Positions 1 through 8,446 of a stretch of DNA of 64,000 nt are shown in pieces (the stretch's first letter is position 1; every line of letters begins with the position of its first letter). The translations under genes were made by a program, and so were the position numbers. The DNA lies in assembly GCA_947259415.1 (NCBI GenBank), contig CAMYMI010000005.1, positions 186,001-250,000 of the forward strand. Direction: 5' to 3'. Under the pieces are notes generated by a model that saw only the letters and a program-made list of their open reading frames with translations, was not told the origin of the DNA and searched no databases. Source of the DNA: an uncultured Ectothiorhodospiraceae bacterium. Its GTDB lineage: Bacteria; Pseudomonadota; Gammaproteobacteria; UBA9214.

Positions 1-798
1 GATCTGAAGCTGCCGCCGATCCTCAAGAATCTGGCGATGACCAAACGCGGCCTGATCATCTTCATCGGCGCGACCGGCACCGGCAAGTCCACCTCGCTGG
101 CATCCATGATCGGCTATCGCAATGAACAGGGTTCCGGTCATATCATCACCATCGAGGACCCGATCGAGTTCGTGCACGAGCACAAGGGTTGCATCATTAC
201 CCAGCGCGAGGTCGGGATTGATACCGAGTCCTACGAGGTAGCCCTGAAAAACACCCTCAGGCAGGCGCCGGACGTCATCCTGATCGGCGAGATCCGTGAT
301 CGCGACACCATGAACTACGCCATCGCCTTTGCCGAGACCGGCCACCTGTGCCTGGCGACACTGCACGCCAATAACGCGAACCAGGCCATGGACCGCATCA
401 TCAACTTCTTCCCGGAGGACCGCCGGCCCCAGCTGTTCATGGACCTTTCGATGAACCTTAAGGCGTTCCTGGCGCAGCAGCTGATCCCGCGGGCCGACGG
501 TAAGGGTCGTCGGGTCTGCATGGAGATCCTGCTGGGCACACCACTGGCGCGTGACCTGGTCCTCAAGGGCGAGATACACAAACTCAAGGAACTGATGAAG
601 CAGTCACGTCAACAGGGCATGATCACCTTCGACCAGGCGCTGTTCGAACTCTACAAGGCCGGCGAGATCAGCTACGACGACGCCCTGCACTATGCCGACT
701 CGGCCAATGAGGTGCGCCTCATGGCCAAGCTGGACAAGGCGGATATCGACCAGTTTGCCTCCGCGATGGACGGGATCTCGCTGATCGAGGAGGACTAG
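1..798 (+). CDS. pilU: PilU, type IV pilus retraction ATPase (5' end outside window)
   Basis: Secretion-type hexameric ATPase of the PilT/PilU branch, which powers pilus retraction from the cytoplasmic face. The reading frame is open from base 1, so about 265 C-terminal residues are present and the N-terminal PAS-like part is missing. Visible in order: Walker A GATGTGKST, the Asp box around IITIEDPIEF, Walker B VILIGEIRD, and the His box TLHANNANQAMDRI. The C-terminal tail (ITFDQALFELYKAGEISYDDAL followed by a short acidic end) fits PilU better than PilT. The stop overlaps the convergent pyrK-like stop by 4 bp. The pil-chp signalling genes lie 9 kb downstream. PilT remains a possible alternative because the N-terminus cannot be seen. 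Confidence 0.9.
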   Translation, partial: DLKLPPILKNLAMTKRGLIIFIGATGTGKSTSLASMIGYRNEQGSGHIITIEDPIEFVHEHKGCIITQREVGIDTESYEVALKNTLRQAPDVILIGEIRDRDTMNYAIAFAETGHLCLATLHANNANQAMDRIINFFPEDRRPQLFMDLSMNLKAFLAQQLIPRADGKGRRVCMEILLGTPLARDLVLKGEIHKLKELMKQSRQQGMITFDQALFELYKAGEISYDDALHYADSANEVRLMAKLDKADIDQFASAMDGISLIEED

Positions 799-1694
799 CC
801 GGCGCAGGCCTGCCAGTCGATCAGGGCGGCATCGAACACCGGTCCGTCCACGCACACACGCTTCATGGCAGGGCCGTCGGGCGTCGTCAGCCTGACGGTG
901 CAGCCGGCACAGCCGCCCACAGCGCAGGCCATGTATTCTTCCAGCGAGACCTGGCAGGGCAGGTCGAATTCCCCGGCCAGGTGTGCCGCGGCCGCCAGCA
1001 TCGGGTGGGGTCCGCAGGCGTAGATGCCGACCTCGTCATGTTCCGCCGCGCTCAGCGAGTCCAGCCAGCTGCGGGCCAGATCGGTGATATAACCCTCGAA
1101 GCACCCGGGATAGCCCTGCAGGCTGGTCAACCGGCTGGGGACGCCCCAGTCATCCAGCAGCGGCATCGCCGCAATAACACCCTCAGGGACACCCGGGACC
1201 AGGAACCGTGAAGGTCGTGCGGAGAACGGGAACGGCACCTCCGAGCCCATCAGCACCAGTGGCTGCCAGTGCGTATCCGCGCGCAGCCGGTCGGCGAGAA
1301 ACACCATCGGCGGGATTCCCACACCGCCACCCAGCAACAGGGTGCGTGGCCGGGTCCGGTCGGGGGTGAATGGCGTACCGATTGGTCCGATCAGGTTGAT
1401 GGTTTCCCCTTCTTGCCGAGTGGCCAGCGCGTGAGTGCCGAGTCCGACACCCTTGTAGAGAAATTCGACCCAGCCCTGATCGGCGTCGACGCGCATGATT
1501 GACAGGGGTCGGCGCATCGGCAGCGCAGCTGAACACTGGATGTGTGCAAAGCTGCCTGGCAGGGCATGTGCCGCACACTGCGGTGCCATCACGCGCAGTA
1601 CATACTGGTTTGCCGGGTAGCGCTCATGGGAGAGTATCAATGCGTCCTCGACAAACAGGGTGTCGCGGTGCGGTTTGTCTGCGGGTGTTGACAT
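795..1694 (-). CDS. pyrK: PyrK-like dihydroorotate dehydrogenase electron-transfer flavoprotein
   Basis: 299-residue ferredoxin-reductase-fold protein. The N-terminal FAD domain shows RRPLSI (about residue 61), followed by an NAD-binding core with LLLGGGVGIPPMVFLA. Near the C-terminus a [2Fe-2S] cluster motif has four Cys in CAVGGCAGC plus a later Cys in RVCVDGP. This is the PyrK architecture; PyrK passes electrons from PyrDB (class 1B dihydroorotate dehydrogenase) to NAD+. Last gene of the minus-strand pyrR-pyrB-pyrC' run, 32 bp after pyrC'. No pyrD is in the window, so the partner is unknown. Start ATG at 1694. It could instead serve another flavoprotein or sulfur/methane-type oxidoreductase; the family assignment is firm, the partner is not. 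Confidence 0.82.
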   Translation of the reverse strand: MSTPADKPHRDTLFVEDALILSHERYPANQYVLRVMAPQCAAHALPGSFAHIQCSAALPMRRPLSIMRVDADQGWVEFLYKGVGLGTHALATRQEGETINLIGPIGTPFTPDRTRPRTLLLGGGVGIPPMVFLADRLRADTHWQPLVLMGSEVPFPFSARPSRFLVPGVPEGVIAAMPLLDDWGVPSRLTSLQGYPGCFEGYITDLARSWLDSLSAAEHDEVGIYACGPHPMLAAAAHLAGEFDLPCQVSLEEYMACAVGGCAGCTVRLTTPDGPAMKRVCVDGPVFDAALIDWQACAG

Positions 1695-1726
1695 GGCGGA
1701 CTCGGGCTATGTGTATTTGCGGCCGG

Positions 1727-3028
1727 CTAGAGAGTATGGACCAGTCGGCCTTCCAGCAGGGTGTGGGTGGTACGGCCTTTCAGTTCCCATCCCATGAACG
1801 GTGTGTTGTGACCGTGGCTTCTGATGGTCGATGTGTCGAGTTGCCAAGTCAGGTCTGGATCAAAGATGCATATATCCGCGGTACTGCCGACCGACAGGGT
1901 TCCGCAGGGCAGCCCCAGTACTTTCGCGGGTCCTGCCGTCAGCCGGTGTATCAGTTCGCCCAGATCCATGACCTGTTCATCAACCAGCCGGAGTCCCAGT
2001 GGCAGCAGGGTATCGAGGCCCGAGATGCCAGGCTCGGTTGAAGGGAATGGTCCGAGTTTCGCGTCCGCTTCATGGGGCTGATGATCCGAGCAGATGGCCG
2101 AGAAGATACCGCCCTGTACGGCATCGCGCAGCCGTTGGCGGTCTTCAGTGGTGCGCAGGGGCGGGATGACATGGCAGTTGCTGTCAAACTCGCTGACATC
2201 GATTTCGGTCAGGTACAGGTAGGGGATAGCAACGTCCGCCGTGACCGGCAGGCCGTCGAACTGGGCACGCGCCAGCATGTGTGCGGCGCGTGCCGTGCTC
2301 AACCGGCAAAAGTGCGCCCGTACACCGGTTTGCTCGACCAGCGCCAGGTCGCGGGCGATCGCGGCGGTTTCTGCCGCCTCCGGGATACCCGCCAGGCCCA
2401 TGCGCGTGGCCACCTTGCCCTCATGAGCGCAGCCTTTGGCAGACAGCCAGTGGTCGTTTGCATAGAGGAAGACAGTCAGGTCGAAGGTGGCGGCGTATTC
2501 GAGCGCGCGTCGCTGCACCAGGGTGTTGGCTAATGGGCGCAGGGCATTGCTGACACCGACGCAGCCCTCTTTCTTGAGTGCAGCCATTTCACTCAAATAC
2601 TCGCCGTCCAGACCCCGGGTCAGCGCACCCAGCGTCACGATGCGGGTCTTGCCGGCAGCTTCGGCACGCAGTCGGATGAGTTCGATATCGGCCGGCGTCT
2701 CGACCACCGGTTGTGTGTCCGGCGGGCAGCACAGGGTGGTGACGCCGCCGCTGGCCGCGGCCAGCGACTCCGAGGCAATGGTCGCCTTGTGTTCCTGGCC
2801 GGGTTCGCGGGTGCGGGCACACAGGTCAACCAGCCCCGGGCAGACAATGCGGCCCGAGGCATCGACCTCGTGGTCCGCATCAAAGCCGTCCGGCGGCACG
2901 CCCACAGCCACGATGTTGCCTTCGGCGACAAAGACATCGAGCTCGGCGTCCATGCTGTTGGCCGGGTCGATGACGCGACCGCCACTGATACGGATACGGT
3001 CCGGCTGCTGTGTACGGTGTGTGGTCAT
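1727..3028 (-). CDS. pyrC': Dihydroorotase-like protein, apparently catalytically dead (PyrC'/PyrX type)
   Basis: 433-residue amidohydrolase-fold protein of the dihydroorotase family. In active enzymes the first beta strand carries a DxHxHxRxPG zinc motif. Here residues 68-76 read DLCARTREP, so both zinc histidines are replaced (C70, R72), while the following REPG is kept. A second usual His is Arg in FCRLS; the late SDHQPH motif is retained. This matches the non-catalytic PyrC' subunit that assembles with aspartate transcarbamoylase in pseudomonads. The ATG at 3028 sits 4 bp after the pyrB stop; an upstream in-frame extension into pyrB was rejected. Another, active dihydroorotase would be needed elsewhere in the genome. 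Confidence 0.88.
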   Translation of the reverse strand: MTTHRTQQPDRIRISGGRVIDPANSMDAELDVFVAEGNIVAVGVPPDGFDADHEVDASGRIVCPGLVDLCARTREPGQEHKATIASESLAAASGGVTTLCCPPDTQPVVETPADIELIRLRAEAAGKTRIVTLGALTRGLDGEYLSEMAALKKEGCVGVSNALRPLANTLVQRRALEYAATFDLTVFLYANDHWLSAKGCAHEGKVATRMGLAGIPEAAETAAIARDLALVEQTGVRAHFCRLSTARAAHMLARAQFDGLPVTADVAIPYLYLTEIDVSEFDSNCHVIPPLRTTEDRQRLRDAVQGGIFSAICSDHQPHEADAKLGPFPSTEPGISGLDTLLPLGLRLVDEQVMDLGELIHRLTAGPAKVLGLPCGTLSVGSTADICIFDPDLTWQLDTSTIRSHGHNTPFMGWELKGRTTHTLLEGRLVHTL

Positions 3029-3032
3029 GGGA

Positions 3033-4007
3033 TTATTCTTTAAGTTCTTTCCGGTGGTGCATGGCCATGGACATGACCGCCATACGCACGGCAATGCCGT
3101 GAGTCACCTGTTCCAGGATGACCGAGCGTGGCCCGTCAGCGACATCGGAGTCCATTTCAACGCCGCGGTTGATCGGCCCCGGATGCATGATAGTGACATC
3201 GGGGCAGGCAGCGGCGAGTTTCTCCTCGGTCACACCGAACAGTTCATAGTATTCGTGCTCGCTGGGCAGCAACGCACCCTGCATGCGTTCGCGCTGCAGA
3301 CGCAACATGATAATCACATCCGCGCCCTCAATGCCGGCATCGAGATCATGGTAAACGTGTACACCCAGCGACCCGGCATGGGCGGGCACCAGCGTTTTGG
3401 GTGCGACAATCCGTATATCCCCGGTATTTAGCAGGTTCAGGGCATGGATCTGCGAGCGTGCCACACGTGAATGCAGAATATCCCCGACAATGGCCACACG
3501 CAGTCGACCGAAATCCGGTCCCTTGACGCGACGGATAGTAAACATGTCCAGCATTGCCTGGGTCGGGTGCGCGTGTCGGCCGTCACCCGCATTGATGACA
3601 CTGACGTGGGGGGCAACGTTTCTGGCAATAAAGTGGGCTGCACCGCTATCGGCGTGGCGGACCACAAACATGTCAACATGCATGGCCTCCAGGTTGCGCA
3701 GGGTATCCAGCAGGGTCTCGCCCTTGACGGCACTGGACTGGGTGATGTTGATGTTCAGTACATCGGCCGAGAGCCGCTTGGCGGCGAGCTCGAAAGTTGT
3801 CCGGGTACGCGTGCTTGCCTCGAAGAACAGGTTGACGATGGTCTTGCCGCGCAACAGCGGTACCTTCTTGACGGTCTGCTCGGTGACTCCGGCGAAGGAC
3901 TCGGCGGTATCGAGGATCTCGGTGAGCAGCTGGTGATTCAGCCCCTTGATGCAGAGAAAATGTCGCAGGCGTCCGTGCGCATCGAGTTGCAGGCTGGCGT
4001 TGTTCAT
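3033..4007 (-). CDS. pyrB: Aspartate carbamoyltransferase catalytic subunit
   Basis: 324 residues, normal length for the class. It condenses carbamoyl phosphate with aspartate, the committed step of pyrimidine synthesis, in the cytoplasm. The carbamoyl-phosphate loop [13 protein letters not shown] is intact (about residues 59-71), and the aspartate-binding region includes [11 protein letters not shown] near the C-terminus. The ATG at 4007 overlaps the pyrR stop as ATGA, so translation is probably coupled. The inactive dihydroorotase follows after 4 bp, consistent with a PyrB-PyrC' dodecameric complex. No pyrI regulatory-subunit gene is adjacent. Confidence 0.97.
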   Translation of the reverse strand: MNNASLQLDAHGRLRHFLCIKGLNHQLLTEILDTAESFAGVTEQTVKKVPLLRGKTIVNLFFEASTRTRTTFELAAKRLSADVLNINITQSSAVKGETLLDTLRNLEAMHVDMFVVRHADSGAAHFIARNVAPHVSVINAGDGRHAHPTQAMLDMFTIRRVKGPDFGRLRVAIVGDILHSRVARSQIHALNLLNTGDIRIVAPKTLVPAHAGSLGVHVYHDLDAGIEGADVIIMLRLQRERMQGALLPSEHEYYELFGVTEEKLAAACPDVTIMHPGPINRGVEMDSDVADGPRSVILEQVTHGIAVRMAVMSMAMHHRKELKE

Positions 4008-4510
4008 GATACCTGCTTGATCTCCAGCGCCAGGGGCTCGGGACCGAGCAGCTTGATGTGTTGGGTGGCGCTCAATCGGGCATGATTGCCGACCACGTTG
4101 GCCTGGATCGGCAGTTCCCGGCCATCACGTTCCACCAGTGTGGCCAGCAGGATGGATGCCGGGCGGCCGTAATCAAACAGTTCATTCATGGCAGCGCGGA
4201 TGGTGCGGCCAGTATGCAGGACATCGTCGACCAGGATGATGTGGCGGTCATCGATGCTGAACGGTAACCGTGAGGGCCGTACCACCGGGTTCATGCCGAT
4301 GCGGGTGAAGTCGTCACGGTAGAACGAGATATCCAGGCTGCCGAGGGGTTCGCTCAAGCCGAGTCTACGATGCAGCTCTTCCGCGACCCACACGCCGCCG
4401 GTGTGGATACCGACCATGGCCGGATTGTCGCAGCCGGACTGCTCCACCAATCGTGCCAGTTCATGCGCCATATTATCGAGCATGACGGGTATGTTATTGA
4501 GGTCATTCAT
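4004..4510 (-). CDS. pyrR: PyrR bifunctional regulator / uracil phosphoribosyltransferase
   Basis: 168-residue type I phosphoribosyltransferase fold. The PRPP loop is clear ([13 protein letters not shown], about residues 90-102), with the PyrR-type region [10 protein letters not shown] just before it. In Gram-positives PyrR attenuates pyr mRNA; in pseudomonads it affects pyr expression and has UPRTase activity. Overlaps ruvX upstream by 8 bp and pyrB downstream by 4 bp. No obvious PyrR-binding anti-antiterminator is seen between pyrR and pyrB, so regulation by RNA binding inside this operon is not supported by the sequence. Confidence 0.93.
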   Translation of the reverse strand: MNDLNNIPVMLDNMAHELARLVEQSGCDNPAMVGIHTGGVWVAEELHRRLGLSEPLGSLDISFYRDDFTRIGMNPVVRPSRLPFSIDDRHIILVDDVLHTGRTIRAAMNELFDYGRPASILLATLVERDGRELPIQANVVGNHARLSATQHIKLLGPEPLALEIKQVS

Positions 4511-4922
4511 GCTTTCTGTCTTGTGTTTCCAGCCAGTCCTGCAGGATTACGCGCGCCGCAACGGCATCAATGCCCTTGCCGGCCTGCTCCTGCTGGTGGT
4601 GGCTGGGCAAATCCCCTGCCACTCGTGAACTCAGTCTTTCATCCATGCTGTATACCGGCAGATGGAAGCGCCCCTCGAGCTGGCGAATAAAGCGTTTCAC
4701 GGTCTGCGTGATGTCCGCTTCACTGCCGTCGGCATGTAGCGGCAGGCCGACAACCAGGGCATCGGGCTGCCATGTCTGTACAAGCTCGGAGAGTGTTTTC
4801 CAGTCAGGCTTGCCGTTAACAGCCGTGACCGTCTCGAGCGCCGTGGCGGTCCCGGTGATTTCCTGTCCAACGGCAACGCCGATTCGTTGCAGGCCGAAAT
4901 CAAATCCGAGCAGGGTCCGCAA
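4503..4922 (-). CDS. ruvX: RuvX/YqgF-family Holliday-junction resolvase-like nuclease
   Basis: 139-residue RNase H-like fold protein. The N-terminal LLGFDFGLQRIGVAVG carries the first catalytic Asp; the middle strand ends in ALVVGLPLHADGS, and MDERLSS plus GKGIDAVAA supply the later acidic residues. The family is linked to pre-16S rRNA 5' end processing and to junction resolution. Start is TTG at 4922: no in-frame ATG exists near the expected N-terminus, and the family usually begins at exactly this residue. Fits the conserved order yqgE-ruvX-pyrR. Confidence 0.92.
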   Translation of the reverse strand: MRTLLGFDFGLQRIGVAVGQEITGTATALETVTAVNGKPDWKTLSELVQTWQPDALVVGLPLHADGSEADITQTVKRFIRQLEGRFHLPVYSMDERLSSRVAGDLPSHHQQEQAGKGIDAVAARVILQDWLETQDRKHE

Positions 4923-4973
4923 GACTATCCGGCCGGCATTTTAGCCGGCGGCCGATCGGGAAATAAATCATTT

Positions 4974-5570
4974 TCAGGCATGCCCGGCCTCGCCGGACAA
5001 CAGCTTGATATCGACGCCGATGAGACCGGCGGCGGCTTCCCAGCGTTGCTCATAGGGGGTATCGAACACGATCCGGGAGTCGGCCGGGCCACTCAGCCAG
5101 GCATTGGCGGCAAGCTCCTGCTCCAGCTGTCCTGCGCCCCAGCCGGCATAGCCCAGCGTGATGAATATTTTTTCGGGTCCTTCCCCGCGGGCAATGGCCT
5201 CAAGGATGTCACGTGACGAGGTGATACCGGTGTCCTCGGTGACCTTGAGTGTGGCCTCCCAGTTGCCTACCGGCTGGTGCAGCACGAAACCGCGGTCATT
5301 CTGCACCGGGCCACCCAGGTAGACAGGCTGTGCAGTAATATCACCGGCAACCGCTTCGATGTCCATGTGCTCCAGGATCTCGCCGAGTTGCAGGTCCGTA
5401 GGCCGGTTGATGACCAGCCCCAGGGCACCCTCATCGTTATGGTCGCAGATATAGGTGGCGGTGTGATGAAAATTGGGGTCGGACAATGCGGGCATCGCAA
5501 TGAGAAAGTGATTGCTGAGTGAATCCAACGCGCCCATGGTCATAGTATCGGTCACAGGGGCTGTCGCCAT
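4974..5570 (-). CDS. yqgE: YqgE/AlgH family protein
   Basis: 198 residues from the ATG at 5570 (an in-frame ATG at 5543 would give 189 residues, closer to the usual length). Family landmarks are LSNHFLIAMPALSDPNF, then CDHNDEGALGLVINRP, then YLGGPVQNDRGFVLH, and a C-terminal LGYAGWGAGQLEQEL. Cytoplasmic protein of unsettled biochemical role; AlgH was named from an alginate regulatory phenotype in Pseudomonas. It sits between tonB and ruvX, its conserved neighbourhood. Confidence 0.93.
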   Translation of the reverse strand: MATAPVTDTMTMGALDSLSNHFLIAMPALSDPNFHHTATYICDHNDEGALGLVINRPTDLQLGEILEHMDIEAVAGDITAQPVYLGGPVQNDRGFVLHQPVGNWEATLKVTEDTGITSSRDILEAIARGEGPEKIFITLGYAGWGAGQLEQELAANAWLSGPADSRIVFDTPYEQRWEAAAGLIGVDIKLLSGEAGHA

Positions 5571-5609
5571 CAAGTCTTGCGCAAGGCCGGTTGGCAGCGA
5601 CAGCGGCCC

Positions 5610-6470
5610 TCAGTGGCTTTGCATGCGGTTAGTGGTGGAGAATTCCCAGGTGCGGGTGATGTGCAGCACATCCGCCTCCTTGCGTATATCGGCGGAGAAG
5701 GGCGGAAAGGGGGCGGCCAGGTTAACGATGCGGATGGCGGCCTCATCGATGACGGCATGACCGGAGGGGCGCAGTACGCTGATATTGCGTACCGTACCGT
5801 CCGGGTTTAGCGCCACATCCAGCAACAGCTTGCCCGACAGCCCCTCGCGGCGGGCGACGTCCGGGTAGTTCAGGTTGCCCACGCGCTCCACCTTCTGCAC
5901 CCATTCATTCATATAATTTGCGTACTTGAACTCGCGGGTGCGCGCAGACACGTAGACCTGGCGGGGACGCCGCGCATAGGCCTGCATCGATTCGCTGATC
6001 TGCTCGCTGAGGTTGACCATTTCCAGGCTGCGTTCGATCAGTTCGCTGGCCGACAGGTCCCCTGGCTCGGTTTCCGGGACCTGTGCCTTGTCCTGGGTTA
6101 TGCGGGTGTCGGAGCGTTCCGAGGTCACCACCCGAGTGGGCGTGGGAACAGGTTGCTGCGGTTTTGTTTGTGCCGGCGCCAGTTCCGGCAGCGCCTGTTG
6201 CGGGCGCACCTTTTCCGCGACATTGCCGCCACCATCCTGGCTGGTTTGTGCCAGGTATTCTGCCTCCTCCGGGGGCTGCGTGCGGCGGTTGGAGACGGTA
6301 ATTTCCAGTGTCGGGAGCGTGTTTTCCGGCGGTTCTTCTTCATGGGTGCCGAAGCTGATGCCGAGGATAACCATGGCGTGCATGACGGCTGCAAAGAACA
6401 GCGTCAGGGCGAGCCGGTCGGTAGTGGTCACCGTGCCGGAGTCCAGCGCGGAAGAACTCAGGGATTGCAT
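5610..6470 (-). CDS. tonB: TonB-family energy transducer
   Basis: 286 residues. One membrane segment near residues 20-40 (LALTLFFAAVMHAMVILGI), then a Pro/Gln/Thr-rich periplasmic linker to about residue 190, and a C-terminal TonB domain with NYPDVARREGLSGKLLLDVA and the late SVLRPSGHAVIDEAA stretch. Anchored in the inner membrane and coupled to ExbB/ExbD, which are not in the window. Position between gshB and yqgE corresponds to Pseudomonas aeruginosa tonB3, a TonB required for twitching motility rather than classical iron uptake. A link to pili here is inferred from that synteny. Its start lies inside the 3' end of the upstream membrane gene (13 bp overlap). Confidence 0.92.
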   Translation of the reverse strand: MQSLSSSALDSGTVTTTDRLALTLFFAAVMHAMVILGISFGTHEEEPPENTLPTLEITVSNRRTQPPEEAEYLAQTSQDGGGNVAEKVRPQQALPELAPAQTKPQQPVPTPTRVVTSERSDTRITQDKAQVPETEPGDLSASELIERSLEMVNLSEQISESMQAYARRPRQVYVSARTREFKYANYMNEWVQKVERVGNLNYPDVARREGLSGKLLLDVALNPDGTVRNISVLRPSGHAVIDEAAIRIVNLAAPFPPFSADIRKEADVLHITRTWEFSTTNRMQSH

Positions 6471-6970
6471 TGTCGTTGTCGCTTAGAGATTCCTCCCGCG
6501 ATTATACCGCTGACTGTCCCGAACAGCAGTGCGGCGGTCAGCAGAACCGGGAACAGGCGCCATAATGCCGGGTGCGGTATGAACAGGAGCCAGGCGATGG
6601 TGAATTGTCCGACCATGTGAGCCAGCGCGGCCAGCAGACTGAAACCGACCGGACCGAAGCCCCTGCCCGGGAGACGACAGGCCAGCCAGAGTATGCCGAT
6701 GCTGCAGACGGCCCCGCTCAGACTGAGCAGAAATGTCGGTGTGAGAAAGGTCCCCAGGAGCAGGCTGCCGCACAGTACCCGCAACAGACTCACCCAGGCG
6801 GCGCTGCGCCAGCCGAACTGGTCCAGGACCACAATGGTGATGACGTTGGCCAGTCCCGGTTTAATACCGGGCAGGGGCGAGGGGAAGGCGCTCTCCAGGA
6901 TGTGGATGGTGATCGCGAGGGCGGCCAGCCAGGCGATGCGCTGGTCTTCAGCTGTCGTCTGTATCTGCAT
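6458..6970 (-). CDS. Gx transporter family membrane protein (HepS1-like)
   Basis: 170-residue polytopic inner-membrane protein with about five hydrophobic segments. The N-terminal motif ESAFPSPLPGIKPGLANVI is typical of the family annotated as Gx transporter or heptaprenyl diphosphate synthase component I, which resembles small ECF-type substrate-binding membrane proteins. Transport substrate unknown; the enzyme name is historical. It lies between a NusG-II-domain protein plus ApbE on one side and TonB on the other. The trio Gx transporter, NusG-II and ApbE recurs together in bacteria, which suggests a shared role in extracytoplasmic flavin or redox chemistry (inference). Confidence 0.8.
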   Translation of the reverse strand: MQIQTTAEDQRIAWLAALAITIHILESAFPSPLPGIKPGLANVITIVVLDQFGWRSAAWVSLLRVLCGSLLLGTFLTPTFLLSLSGAVCSIGILWLACRLPGRGFGPVGFSLLAALAHMVGQFTIAWLLFIPHPALWRLFPVLLTAALLFGTVSGIIAGGISKRQRQCNP

Positions 6971-6992
6971 CAGTCATCATGCCGCCCGGGGC

Positions 6993-7355
6993 CTAAAAAT
7001 TAATGGCATCATAGCGTGGCCGGTTGCCCAGCAGCTGGATACTGATGCGATTGGGCAGGCAGGCTGCCAGTTGACCGGCCTCCCTGAGCCAGCCGCTATG
7101 GACACAGACCTTGCCCGCGCAGGGCGACCTCAGAAAGCGGGCCTGTCCTGCCCTGATCTCGATCGTGCTTTCACCGATGGGCCCGGCAATCTGGACATGG
7201 CGGTCCGGTGTCAGGGTGGTGATGGTGGCGGATTCGGCGGCGGTCTGGATGCGCAGCACGGTGGCCGTATCCTGATGGGTCCAGAAGTGCAGATACAGCA
7301 ATGGCAGGGTGCAGAGTGTTATCGCCATCAGTACCCGGTCGGCGCGTGTCATCAT
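6993..7355 (-). CDS. NusG domain II-containing membrane-anchored protein
   Basis: 120 residues: an N-terminal membrane anchor (about residues 8-26, LMAITLCTLPLLYLHFW) followed by a small beta domain. The signature SPCAGKVCVHSGWL carries two conserved Cys four residues apart, then AACLPNRISIQL. This is the stand-alone NusG-II family, unrelated in role to transcription NusG. Stop and start overlap apbE (4 bp), so the pair is co-translated. Function unknown; periplasmic location and paired Cys suggest a redox or cofactor-related job (inference). Two in-frame ATGs (7355, 7352) are equally possible. Confidence 0.8.
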   Translation of the reverse strand: MMTRADRVLMAITLCTLPLLYLHFWTHQDTATVLRIQTAAESATITTLTPDRHVQIAGPIGESTIEIRAGQARFLRSPCAGKVCVHSGWLREAGQLAACLPNRISIQLLGNRPRYDAINF

Positions 7356-8446
7356 AATGTTTCACTCATGACGATCGTGTCCGGTTTGGACTCGAATATC
7401 AGGCGTGCCTGCATGGCCGGGTTCATGTGAATTCTGCCTTCGCGGTCAACCAGCATGACGTATTCCACCCCCATTTGCCGGGCAATTGCCGGCCAGGCAT
7501 CCGGGCCGGCGACGAACAGTGCCGTTGCCGCGGCATCGGCGGTGGCGGCCAGCGGGTGAATCACGGTGGCCGAGACGACCGCGCCGGCCGGGTTGCCGCT
7601 GCGCGGGTCGATAATATGATGATAGCGCTGACCCTCATGTTCGAAGAAGCGCTCATAGTCGCCAGAGGTGAACACGCTCTCATCGCCAGTCAGTTCGATG
7701 GAGGCAAGGACCCCCGGCTTGCGCGGGTCGCGTATGCCGATACGCCAGGGACGCTTGCCATGGCGGCCGATGGCGCACAGGTCGCCGCCGGCGTTGATGA
7801 TGGCATGCGCAATACCTTGCTCCTGCAGCAGTTCGATGCCGCGGTCGATGGCATAGCCCTTGGCGAAGGCACCGAGATCGTAGCGCACGGCCGGATGGCG
7901 GCTGCTGATTTGCTTGCCATCCACATGGACATCGGCGCTGGTGGGCACCTGTTCGACCAGTTGCCTGATCAGGTCTTCCGCCGGTGGCGGTCCCGATGGT
8001 GGTTCGTCGTTATGGAAACCCCACAGCGCAACCAGTCGACCGATCAGCGGGTTGAACAGGCCATTGCTCAGCGTTGACAGCCGGTTGGCTTCCTGGAGGA
8101 GGGCTGCCATGGCAGGGTCGGTTGTTGCCTGCCCCTCTTCGGCCAGCTGCTGATTCACCTGCTGCAAGGCCCCCGGCTGCCACGCGTGCCAGTCGCTGTG
8201 CATCTGCATGAATGCCTGTTCCAGTGCGCGGCTGGCCTGCTTGGCACGGGCCGGGTCGACATCATAGAAGGTAAGGTCGATAAGTGTCCCGAAGGCGAAG
8301 AACTGATCATGGTAGACCGGGTTATCGAGGCGATTGCAGGCTGCCAGCAGGCAGGCCAGTGCCAAGGTCAGGGTGCGGAGCAGAGCGCGATGCTGATGCT
8401 GGGCAAGTAGCGGCACAGGGCTATCCGATGCGCTGCTGGATGGCAT
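7352..8446 (-). CDS. apbE: ApbE-type FAD:protein FMN transferase, lipoprotein
   Basis: 364 residues. A signal sequence ends in a lipobox (LACLLAAC, Cys about residue 37), giving an inner-membrane lipoprotein facing the periplasm. The catalytic fold is recognisable from DLGAFAKGYAIDRGIELL, then INAGGDLCAIG, and TSGDYERFFEHEGQRYHHIIDPRSG, which holds the Mg/FAD-binding residues. ApbE attaches FMN covalently to Thr/Ser of targets such as RnfG, RnfD, NqrB and NqrC; none of these is in the window, so the target is probably elsewhere. The start at 8446 overlaps the gshB 3' end by 26 bp. Confidence 0.93.
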   Translation of the reverse strand: MPSSSASDSPVPLLAQHQHRALLRTLTLALACLLAACNRLDNPVYHDQFFAFGTLIDLTFYDVDPARAKQASRALEQAFMQMHSDWHAWQPGALQQVNQQLAEEGQATTDPAMAALLQEANRLSTLSNGLFNPLIGRLVALWGFHNDEPPSGPPPAEDLIRQLVEQVPTSADVHVDGKQISSRHPAVRYDLGAFAKGYAIDRGIELLQEQGIAHAIINAGGDLCAIGRHGKRPWRIGIRDPRKPGVLASIELTGDESVFTSGDYERFFEHEGQRYHHIIDPRSGNPAGAVVSATVIHPLAATADAAATALFVAGPDAWPAIARQMGVEYVMLVDREGRIHMNPAMQARLIFESKPDTIVMSETL

